From assembly GCF_964355755.1 (NCBI RefSeq), contig NC_092673.1, forward strand, positions 33,243,648 to 33,307,647: DNA of 64,000 nt, read 5' to 3'. Below, in pieces: positions 14,440 to 25,700 of the stretch; positions within the stretch are counted from its first letter, which is position 1; every line of letters begins with the position of its first letter. The notes below the pieces were generated by a model that saw only the letters and a program-made list of their open reading frames with translations, was not told where the DNA came from and made no database searches. The position numbers and the translations under genes are program-made. The DNA is from Antedon mediterranea (Eukaryota; Echinodermata; Crinoidea; Comatulida; Antedonidae).

Positions 14440-14600
14440 CGTTTAGATGATTCATACCGTCGTGATTGGTCAAATAACTTGCGGCGCGCGCGCACGCTTA
14501 CTTCCTTCGTTGCGTTCATCAAGTGGGAACCAAAGTTTACGATTCTTATGGCGAAGAAATAAACGATCAGAACGAATCGCTGCTGAATAACCGTAGGACG
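14440..14600. promoter_or_regulatory. CpG-dense island, possible promoter
   Basis: The stretch around GCGGCGCGCGCGCACGC is far richer in CG dinucleotides than its AT-rich surroundings, and an ATTGG (inverted CCAAT) word lies just left of it. No gene can be attached to it from the sequence. It may equally be the GC-rich part of an old mobile element. Confidence 0.25.
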
Positions 14601-17600
14601 TTTATTACCGTTAGTAATACATAAGATTTGACAATTCTTTTGGCACACAATTATAAAGACGGAGAAGCATGGTGTTAAAACTGGTATAGAAAAAATAAAA
14701 ACAAAAACACCAAACGATACCATTTTTACCAATGATTGTGTATATACTCTGTCTGTTCAGGCAAGAATAAAACTACACTCTTCCCTGGTCTGTTTGAGCC
14801 GTGTGCCATTAACTCACTGAGAATATTCTCCGTGTTTGACCAAACAATAAAAAATTGAAATCTTAAGAAAAATGAACACAACTGTACTGCTAGTTGTGTT
14901 GAAACCATCGTATTGACTATACTTTTATACGTACCTGGTTTCATATTACTATGCTTACACAGTATCTATTATACACAATATAATAATTTCAAAATTTCCT
15001 AACGTAATCCCGTTCTTTGATCACCTTTTTGAAGTATAAAAACAGTGTATTTACATAACAAACATATCCCATGTGGTTAAACCATATAATTATGAACAAA
15101 AAAAAAACAACGAACAGTTTGGAAGGCATATTAAAAGTTTTGCCAAATTAACATTTGTTTTTGTCGTTGCAGTTGTAATAATTTGCATAGTATACACCAA
15201 CAAAAGCTAAACTAAATATATCACATACAACTTGCGTGGAAATAAAATCTGTTATTTAAGTAAAAAAATTCTACATAAGTAAAAGATCGACACTATGTTT
15301 GAACATACATTTTTAGCATTGCAATGCTGTTTTTGAAACAATCAAATCATAAAAAGGGGTTTAAAAAAGTATTTTATGATGTACGTGCAGTGAACACGTA
15401 AATACGGTGCATATGGGGTTCAATTGTTCAATAATAATTATTCAATCGGAGCACCGTTATAATGTAGTGTTACTCGAATGTAAAACCTGCAAAACCGACT
15501 ACTGTAAAACGCATACAATGCCTATGAATATCAGTTTAATCTAAAAAGCTCATACAAGATTGACTCACCACTGCACTATCTAAAACGTGTTAGAAACAGA
15601 TGAAAGATGTAAAAAAAATTTATTTATTACTTAGAAAAAATTACATTGAAAAAACGTCAGATCACCGCATTGCCAATAATGGAACGTATACAACAGTTCT
15701 TATAGTATGAGAAAAAAAAGAGTAATTGCCAGACCGAACCGAAACTCTTCGTGTGATTAGGACTGCATCTTTTTAATTAAAGCATTTAGCTTCATTATAA
15801 ATACAAGTGCTTATAATAAATTGGTAAAGATAGTTTAATTACGGCTTTCTCAATTCTTGTCTTCAATTTGTATAATAAATAGTATGTTTAATTTTACGTA
15901 GTTTAATTTCAAATGTACATAACAATTTATCCTTTACTATATATTTCAATATGAGCGGGTTCCCCCTATTAAAGTTTCCACTGTATTTGGTTTGATACAG
16001 AGTCTCTGTGTTTTTATTTCACTAAAATGTTTTTTTAAAGGATTTTCCTTAATACAAGGTTTCTCTACATGGGTTATGGGGTAATCTAATTCGAGTGTTT
16101 TTATTTGGTGAGACTTTAACAATAACATAAATCGTTTTAATATAATAAATAGATCCTTAAAAAGACATGCAAGCTACTGTACTGTACTGTTCAATCCTTT
16201 ACCTGCACTTTTACCGATGTTTTCTATAAAAATGAGGTAGTCCTCGCGTTTCACACGCGAGGCAATTATAGAGGACTTGTGATCAGTATTCTACATTGAT
16301 ATAAATTTACTATTTACGTGAACTGAGAAAGGCCTACCATTTAATGTTTATTCCAATGAACAGCGCTTTAAATCTACATTGATTTTTTTTTGTAATTGTT
16401 CACTTTCTTTCCAATCTCAGATAATGGGTTCAAATCATGCCATCATTTTATTATATTGCATAAAATAACATTATTGAAAGTTATTACAATCGGACTAGAA
16501 AACTTGTTCTAACTGAAGATAATTTTGTAAACAATTTTAATCATATCTCAGAAATTTGTCGCAGAAAATGGTAATCCAATAAAAAATGAAGAATTCAATT
16601 ATTGAAAGTGTAAATTTAAAAATAAGATTCCATTTCATCACTACAAGTGACTCGCGTCGCTTAGTTGGGCCTAAATGTGCATTTAGAAATAGACAACGCT
16701 GCTCATAAGAACAAACTCTAATTGTATTTAATGTGTAAAGTATCTTTGGTTGACCATTTTGAGTGAAATTAAAATCATTAGGCCTAACCAAAATAAAGTT
16801 TTTTTTCTAGGCCTATTCAAAAAGCATTTCTAGGCCACCTATCTCTACCATCTACTGTTGTAGTACTTAAAAAACAAGGATCAAATCAGGCACTTAACCG
16901 TGAACATTGCATCGTAGTAACAAGGCTCAACTCAAACCAATAGTTTAAATATGCCTCACTTAAAATGTGGATAAATACAAAAGAAACAAACATGAATAGA
17001 ATAAAATACTGTATTCCAATAATATAGATGATAAATAAAGTTTTGTATAGTTAAAACAATAAAAAATCGTTTATTTTTAGTTTATATATATTTTTTTGAA
17101 TTAAAATTAATGGCAAGTATTTCATGTTTATAAAGGTGCATACAGAAATTTTCTAATGATGCTATTATTCTACAATAGTTACAGACAATACAGTAGTTTT
17201 TGTATTAAGCCCCAAACAGTTATTTAACTAGCAAATATATTTATAAATATTGAACAAGTTAAAATGGGTCGATTATAGATAACCTATGTAAAATGTCATA
17301 AAAAATAAAGTAGGACATGCTTTGGAAAAAAGTTTCGTTCATATTCAAAACCTTAGATATATCATAAAATAAACACAGTTGTATTTACCACATAGCTCAA
17401 TATACAGTTATCGTATATACATTTCATTGGAAATGCAAGTGTGCGCAATGTAATAAATATCTGCAAAGTTATATAAGGTTCGTTAACAATTATTGCACAC
17501 AGTTTTTCAAACTCACTTTTACACACTCTCTTTTTGTACAAATTGGCAATTTGCCATCGGTTATAACATACTACACTACAATGCATTGTATCATTATCAA

Positions 17601-19170
17601 AGCTGATTTAGATTAAATAATTAAAGTCTAATAAGGTATTTAACATTGACATTATTATTATGTGTTGACATCTTCATATCTACATATTTAAAGACCTCGG
17701 CCCTTGTGGTAGGTCAGATATCGGAATATTCCAAAGATGCATGAATAATATACAGGGTAATAAAAAGTACCTTGATTTCTAGGATATTTTCATATGCCTG
17801 GATTTCCAGGATAGTTTATTAAGACCTGGATATCCAGAGTAGTTCATTAAGTCCTAGATACCCAGGGTAGTAACAATAACCTGGATCAACAAGGTAATAT
17901 ATTATACCTAGATTCCCAGGTCAGGTAATAAGACCTGGAAACCCAGGGTAATTTATTAAGGGTATATATTATAAACCTGGATATACACGGTATTTTAATG
18001 ACCTAGATACACAGATTGTTGCAACAAATATATATAAGAATAGCCAGAGGATTTGGAAAAATGTTTTTTTGGGTTGTAAAACATGGTTTATTATTATAGA
18101 TTGTGTGTAAGATCATGCTAACATTTATCCGCAAACAATATATCCAATCAGGTACAGTAACACCATAGGATTGGTCTGTTAAAATATTTTTGCATTATTT
18201 TTATTGTGCAATATATATATATAACAATAAGTTTACCCTGTTTATTTATTTGTTTTTAAATGTGCAATCCTTTTTTACCTCTTGTGGTGGATAATATAAG
18301 GTACATATACTCATCAATTATGTTGGCGAATTAATAAAATGTCTATCATTTTATATAATATATGTATATATGAATATTTAATAAATTAATTAAATAGATT
18401 ACGTTATCTAAATTGAATAGAGGAACTGTACAATGGTAATTGATCAATAAAATTGCACATTTGTCCAAAAATCGGCTGACAGCATTTAGCAGTGCCGGTT
18501 TAAAATTCACATCATTTTGACAATACAAGTCAGTTTTGAATATTATACAAAAATAAGAAAAATTATCTTTGCTACATGTTTCTCTCCTGCTAGTATTAAT
18601 AAGTATATGAAACCACTAACTGGATTTATAACACCTGTATGCTAAATATAAAATACAACCAGGTACATATTCTACAGTTAAATAAGAAAAAAATGGATTC
18701 TATGAACTATCCTATAAAATCTTTGCCGCTATTTCTCTATTTAAAAGTAAAAGTATTTTGTAACCGAGAATTATTAGCATTTATATCTTGGCTTTGAAAT
18801 ATTTAATTTATACTAAATATCTGCTCACTTCAGCAACATCAAAACTTTTTTTAATTAATATTTATAGTATTTTTGTGAATGATTATATATAAAAAACAAT
18901 GGAATGAACAATGCACGTATGGCAATACTATCGCATTGCTCTGGCAACCAACTACGATTACCCAGCATGCCAGTTCAAAAACATTTACATTAGAAGTGAT
19001 TATTCATAAACATATATATTTAATAGATTGTATAACCATACATTTTTGTTTTTACAATGCATTAGTAAATGCAATTTTTATACAATTTTTTTTTAATTTG
19101 ATAACATTAATAATAATAATACATGGATTTACAATATTAAAACCATTTGCAGCAGAATGTGCCTCCTCTA
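14601..19170. other. 3' flank of the calcium channel gene
   Basis: AT-rich; part may be the channel's 3' UTR. It holds a degenerate minisatellite (17740-18010, separate entry), a small perfect hairpin (CCTCGCG/CGCGAGG near 16243-16263) and no exon or RNA gene that I can support. The short ORFs here are not conserved-looking. Confidence 0.4.
17740..18015. repeat. Degenerate minisatellite, ACCTGGAT(N)CCAGG units
   Basis: About eight imperfect units of roughly 30-35 bp built on ACCTGGATTTCCAGGATAGT or CCTGGAAACCCAGGGTAATT followed by TTATTAAG or ATAATAA. Each unit carries a short inverted pair (CCTGG...CCAGG), so single-stranded forms could fold. Confidence 0.65.
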
Positions 19171-19739
19171 CTATGTCCATTCCTCTTCATCATCCGAGTA
19201 ACCAGCTATATGCATACATTCGTTATTTGTGTGTATTCTACCATGTCCCCTTGATACACCTTGCAGTGCCTTGTGTGGACTTTGCGTCTGCATCCCATGA
19301 CCCCGTCCTCTAGACGAAACACCTGGTCGATGGCCGTTGGGTAGTAAAGGATCCGTGTCATCTCTGATAGAAAGATGCGGCGACAATGCTGGGTCTGCTA
19401 CACCGTAAGGTCTCCTTTCGGTAACTGGTAGTGAATCAAGTGTTTTAGTTGAAGAGTGGTATGGATGTGTCTGAGGCTTTAGCATCTCACTGGAATGGTA
19501 CATATAACCACTGTTATTTACATGTTGAGGTACCTGAGGGAGTCTGCGACCAGTGCCTCTTTGTACTGTTCCTTCCATACCACTGCTTGCCAGACGATCC
19601 TGGCTATAACTCCGTCTACTTTTGGCACCCTTTTCATCATATGAGCCATTAGCTCGGTTATCATAGGGAACTCTCTTAACCGGATTATCTTGGTCCAAAA
19701 GACGGTCTGTTATGTGCTGACCTTTGACTCGCCCGCGGT
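19171..19739 (-). CDS. Cav2: Cav2 last exon with RIM-BP motif and acidic C-terminus
   Basis: Acceptor TTTTTGTGATTATGTAG/A after a pyrimidine-rich tract. The two first bases complete an aspartate codon. It encodes [20 protein letters not shown], a Ser/Arg region, [13 protein letters not shown] (an RxLPxxP ligand of the type bound by RIM-BP SH3 domains in Cav2) and ends [10 protein letters not shown] with TAG at 19171-19173. Vertebrate and insect Cav2 end in a similar acidic-Trp-Cys motif; here the last residue is Thr. The 204-codon ATG ORF extends falsely upstream into the intron. Confidence 0.88.
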
Positions 19740-22700
19740 CTACATAATCACAAAAATAAACCAAAATAAATTTAAAATTGTACAAAACTGATTGAGTCCA
19801 TTGACCAAATCAGTCAGTATTTTAAAAATTCAATTTCAACATAATTATAACATGAAAACTAAAGAACAAAGTTGGATGATTAATAACTACTTCAACTTGT
19901 CTTAGCTGAACAATTGTATTTTTTTTTTCATGCTTGTATCAATCGAAAACTGTAAATCTATAAAAATTCATTGATGAAATTGCGTATTTTACATGTTGAA
20001 AAAATGACCAATAAGAATTGATCAGATTTGAATTGATCACATGTTATCAAACATGATAATCAAATGCTATACACTGATGATCACATGCTTTTAGTATATG
20101 TTCACATGTTAGTTGTATGATAAACACATGATTACTGCATGCCAGGAATTGACAGACAAACATAGGAATTTAAAGCATACAAAAGCATATTTTTTGTTAA
20201 TCTGCATCATGAGCCTGTATCCCATAAAAATACACTAACAAACACTTTCTAAAAGTGTCCTATAATATCTTCTAAAAATACAAAATTTCAAACAGTGTTG
20301 CAAAGTGTTGTGAAGCGACTAAAATGTTAACTTTTCTACGTAAAAACAATGAGGACAGTTTGGTTTTCATTATTTTTGGTTAATAATTCAATCAGTTATT
20401 TCATAATTCTAAATATCAAATTTTGAAATAAATGCTTGAATTGAGAAACATACAAGGTAATACACAAATTAAAATAGACAGTTAAACCAAGATTAACAGA
20501 AAGGAGAAAGAAAGAACGCAAATCAAGAGATAACTTCACAAAGAGGAAAGTAATCACTTTAACACATTCTAGTCCTAATGATTAGTATAAAACAAACAAT
20601 ATGATATGAATTATTTTTTTATTTTGCTTTAGTTTGTTGCCTTTATGATGAATTTATTTGTTTTAAATTTATTTTGAATTCAACTTTTAAGATAATTATC
20701 ATTAAAATGTATTTTAATTTTTTATATTGTATATTATCTTATCTTGTATTATTGAAATTACTTATTAAAGTTCAAATGAAATATTTTAAATATAGATTTC
20801 AAAGCTTTTTATACTAATACTTTTATACTAATTTTCTGTCGAAGGAAAACATTTCTTCACAAATATTTTATCATGGAACGAATAAAATGTCATTTAATTT
20901 ATTCAAGCATTGTCTGCTTTATCATCAATTTGAATCAATCAATAGAACCTCTAATAAAGGGACACCTTCGGGACCTAAGGTGTTAGTCTTAATAGGGTTG
21001 TCCAAAAGGAGGTTTTTATTATTGCTATTAATATGAATGTCACCATTATTATCAATTTTATTATACCATTATGGTATCATATTTAAATTGTTATTTTTGG
21101 TTATATTATCTCAAAATTCAACCAACAGTGTTGTTGCATCTAACTCTAGAAAAAAAAAGTGAGGCACTTCAAACAAATTGTGAAGAAAGGAAGGATAAAG
21201 AAATAAAAGAACTGAAAAGGCATGATACCGATAGGTTAGTAAGATAGAGGAGGCTGGTTGAAAAAAGCATCATAGGCATCATAAGAATAATAGTTAGAGT
21301 CATCATATGAATCATCTTCATTAAAACTTGTTTCATCTTCTTCCCTTAGCTGAGTAAGAAATTAGGAAAAGAGTGTAGAACATAATGAAATGAAAAGAAG
21401 GAATTTAGTAAATGAGGAGATGGAATGAATGGAATAGAGAACATAAAATAGAAAGAAGACCTACAAGAAAGAAATACAGTACAGAAAGATAAAAGAAAGG
21501 AATACAGTACAGACAAATAAAAGAAAGGAATACAGTACAGAAAGATAAAAGAAAGGAATACAGTACAGAAAGATAAAAGAAAGGAATACAGTACAGAAAG
21601 ATAAAAGAAAGGAATACAGTACAGAAAGATAAAAGAAAGGAATACAGTACAGAAAGATAAAAGAAAGGAATACAGTACAGACAGATAAAAGAAAGGAATA
21701 CAGTACAGACAGATAAAAGAAAGGAATACAGTACAGAAAGATAAAAGAAAGGAATACAGTACAGAAAGATAAAAGAAAGGAATACAGTACAGAAAGATAA
21801 AAGAAAGGAATACAGTACAGAAAGATAAAAGAAAGGAATACAGTACAGACAGATAAAAGAAAGGAATACAGTACAGAAAGATAAAAGAAAGGAATACAGT
21901 ACAGAAAGATAAAAGAAAGGAATACAGTACAGAAAGATAAGGGCCACAATGGAAATTAAGGGCCACAATGGAAATAAGTTTGACCTTTGGTTACTTTTTT
22001 GTGTTACCCTGAATTCATTCTTTGTATTTTTTTTATGTTGTGTTATTTATGAATTCGAATAAAGAAATGAAAAAAAAAAAAAAATAAATAAAAGAAAGGA
22101 ATACAGTACAGAAAGATAAAAGAAAGGAATACAGTACAGAAAGATAAAAGAAAGGAATACAGTACAGAAAGATAAAAGAAAGGAATACAGTACAGAAAGA
22201 TAAAAGAAAGGAATACAGTACAGAAAGATAAAAGAAAGGAATACAGTACAGAAAGATAAAAGAAAGGAATAAAGTACAGAAAGATAAAAGAAAGGAATAC
22301 AGTACAGAAAGATAAAAGAAAGGAATACAGTACAGAAAGATAAAAGAAAGGAATACAGTACAGAAAGATAAAAGAAAGGAATACAGTACAGAAAGATAAA
22401 AGAAAGGAATACAGTACAGAAAGATAAAAGAAAGGAATACAGTACAGAAAGATAAAAGAAAGGAATACAGTACAGACAAATAAAAGAAAGGAATACAGTA
22501 CAGAAAGATAAAAGAAAGGAATACAGTACAGAAAGATAAAAGAAAGGAATACAGTACAGAAAGATAAAAGAAAGGAATACAGTACAGAAAGATAAAAGAA
22601 AGGAATACAGTACAGAAAGATAAAAGAAAGGAATACAGTACAGACAGATAAAAGAAAGGAATACAGTACAGAAAGATAAAAGAAAGGAATACAGTACAGA

Positions 22701-25700
22701 AAGATAAAAGAAAGGAATACAGTACAGACAAATAAAAGAAAGGAATACAGTACAGAAAGATAAAAGAAAGGAATACAGTACAGAAAGATAAAAGAAAGGA
22801 ATACAGTACAGAAAGATAAAAGAAAGGAATACAGTACAGAAAGATAAAAGAAAGGAATACAGTACAGAAAGATAAAAGAAAGGAATACAGTACAGAAAGA
22901 TAAAAGAAAGGAATACAGTACAGAAAGATAAAAGAAAGGAATACAGTACAGAAAGATAAAAGAAAGGAATACAGTACAGACAAATAAAAGAAAGGAATAC
23001 AGTACAGAAAGATAAAAGAAAGGAATACAGTACAGAAAGATAAAAGAAAGGAATACAGTACAGAAAGATAAAAGAAAGGAATACAGTACAGAAAGATAAA
23101 AGAAAGGAATACAGTACAGAAAGAAAAAAGAAAGGAATACAGTACAGAAAGATAAAAGAAAGGAATACAGTACAGAAAGATAAAAGAAAGGAATACAGTA
23201 CAGAAAGATAAAAGAAAGGAATACAGTACAGAAAGATAAAAGAAAGGAATACAGTACAGAAAGATAAAAGAAAGGAATACAGTACAGAAAGATAAAAGAA
23301 AGGAATACAGTACAGAAAGATAAAAGAAAGGAATACAGTACAGAAAGATAAAAGAAAGGAATACAGTACAGAAAGATAAAAGAAAGGAATACAGTACAGA
23401 CAGATAAAAGAAAGGAATACAGTACAGAAAGATAAAAGAAAGGAATACAGTACAGAAAGATAAAAGAAAGGAATACAGTACAGAAAGATAAAAGAAAGGA
23501 ATACAGTACAGAAAGATAAAAGAAAGGAATACAGTACAGAAAGATAAAAGAAAGGAATACAGTACAGAAAGATAAAAGAAAGGAATACAGTACAGACAAA
23601 TAAAAGAAAGGAATACAGTACAGACAAATAAAATATTAAAAAAATACATTACACATAAAAGAGATAATGAACAAAAACATATTAATATATTCAACTCTTT
23701 CAATTCTCTGGTTTTCCAGAAAGTAGTTTTTTCAAAATAGATTCTGGTTTTTAGAAAAATATACAGTACATAAAAGAAAAATAAAACGAAAAACAAATAT
23801 GGGTGAAAACAATGAACGAGTTGATGAGAATATGCTGTAACTAATGCATCCAACATATATATAACAAAACAAATGAATGCTTAAATATGATAGTACCTGA
23901 AAAGTAGATTATAAGGTTTAGGATATAAACATTATACATTACAGAAAAATGATAATAAGGAAGAAATGGATACAAAATAAGTCATGAAAAGATAAAGACA
24001 ACTAAAGTTAAAGACAAAATAGTAAACAAAAGAATCGGAAAATTGTAGAATTCTAAATTTTCAACAAGATTTCACAAAAAAAAAAAAAAATACAGATACT
24101 GATACATTATGAACAGACAGACAGACATTGTGCAAAACCAAATGATAACCAAATGAAAGTAAAAGTTATTACAAAAGAAAAGATAGGACAAGCAACCAAA
24201 TATATAATTTCATATTTTGGAATATGATAGAACTAATAAATTTCTAAATTCAACTATAGACAACTGTCTACTGTACAGCATTCCAGAAAATATTACAATA
24301 TACATTTAGGTTATAAACTATAGGTAAATTACCATGGAAACATAATTAAATACAGTATAAATTTTCATTAAGATTTTGTTCTTATATTTTTGATGATGAA
24401 ATTTTAATTTGGGAGTTTAGCAACAATAAATGTAACACATTAACTACAAATTTTCCATAATAATTTAACAATTTTAATTGTAAATAAAAAAGTTCCAGCA
24501 TTCATTCATTTGCAAACTTTACAGTTCATATCAAGGATCCATTCATTGCAGACCGAGAAATTCACTGATACGTTTAAATTTGGAATTAGCATTAAATATT
24601 ATTACTGTATTTTTATTCAGCATTGAAGAGAAATCTAGGAATTTTCTCAAGAGAATTGCGTCAACAAAATTTCACAGAGTGTAAACCCGCGGGACGTATT
24701 TGTTATGTACATTTGTCAACCTTTATGATATATTTTTCACCTTCCATGTGTACCAATTTTTTGGACAAGTAATTTTAAAAATATGTATCGGTTGAACTTC
24801 TAACAAAATTCACTTGAAACGTATCAAATGATACAGGTATACAGTAGAATCTCTATTAAGGAGACAACAGCAGGACCCGACAAATTGACCCCTTAAAAGG
24901 GCTGTAATCAAAATAGGGGTTGCCAATTGTTCGTTTCACCAAGAATCGTTGCTTGTGTTCCAAAAGAGGGGTTCTACTGCAAAATATATTGAAGTTGCGC
25001 AGAGATCTGAAAGAAGATCTGAAAGCTAAAATGGGAGAGAGGAAAGTTTTGAAAAATCTAAGTAGGAAGTTCTACAGGAAAAGTGTGGAAACTATGATTT
25101 CAGACAAGAGCAGAGCTATCTACAAAGAATGATTTATCATAATCATAAATAATAATCAATGTTATCATAATCATACAAATGACAATGGGATGACATAATG
25201 CAATGTGATTGAATGAGATTACTGCTGTGGTTGCTGAGCAAACAGTTAGCAAATTAGAAATAGCTGATAAGTAAATAAAAATAAAATACAACAAAAGTAT
25301 GTTAGTGATAAACAAAACTAAACATCCATTGGTCAGAGTGTAGACCAATCAGGATGGGTGTAACATAAACATGATTAGAAAAAATGTTTAAAAGGAGATT
25401 GATTGTTACCTGAGACATGAGATTGGGGAGGGGACATACCATCCCCATAAGTATGCCTCTCTTGTCTAACTGCAGCCTTCACAAATCAATATGGTAAATT
25501 AGAAAAAAAAGAAAAATGCAAAGAAAGGACACAAAATACATGCATATCAAAAAACAAGCGATTAAACTAGACAAAGTCTTGTTTTAAAAGTGATTTATGA
25601 AAAATTACTATTCTAGGGAGTTAAAGTTAAAATGTCAACTAGAATGTTGGAATATAAACATTAAAAACATGTTTAAAATTATTATTTTAAGGACTTTTAA

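Noticed and set aside
14421-14944. Two adjacent minus-strand ORFs (103 and 72 codons)
   Set aside because: No recognisable domain, no splice link between them, and sequence that looks repeat-derived.
17740-18015. CRISPR-like array
   Set aside because: Units are imperfect, spacers are not distinct, and the genome is eukaryotic; it is a degenerate minisatellite.
19449-19652. Plus-strand ORF over the last Cav2 exon
   Set aside because: Shadow of the minus-strand coding exon.
21346-23856. Six long minus-strand ORFs (162-607 codons) of [16 protein letters not shown] type
   Set aside because: They are the translations, in three frames, of the 28-bp minisatellite, whose unit lacks stops on that strand. 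No start context, domain or non-repeat coding content is present.
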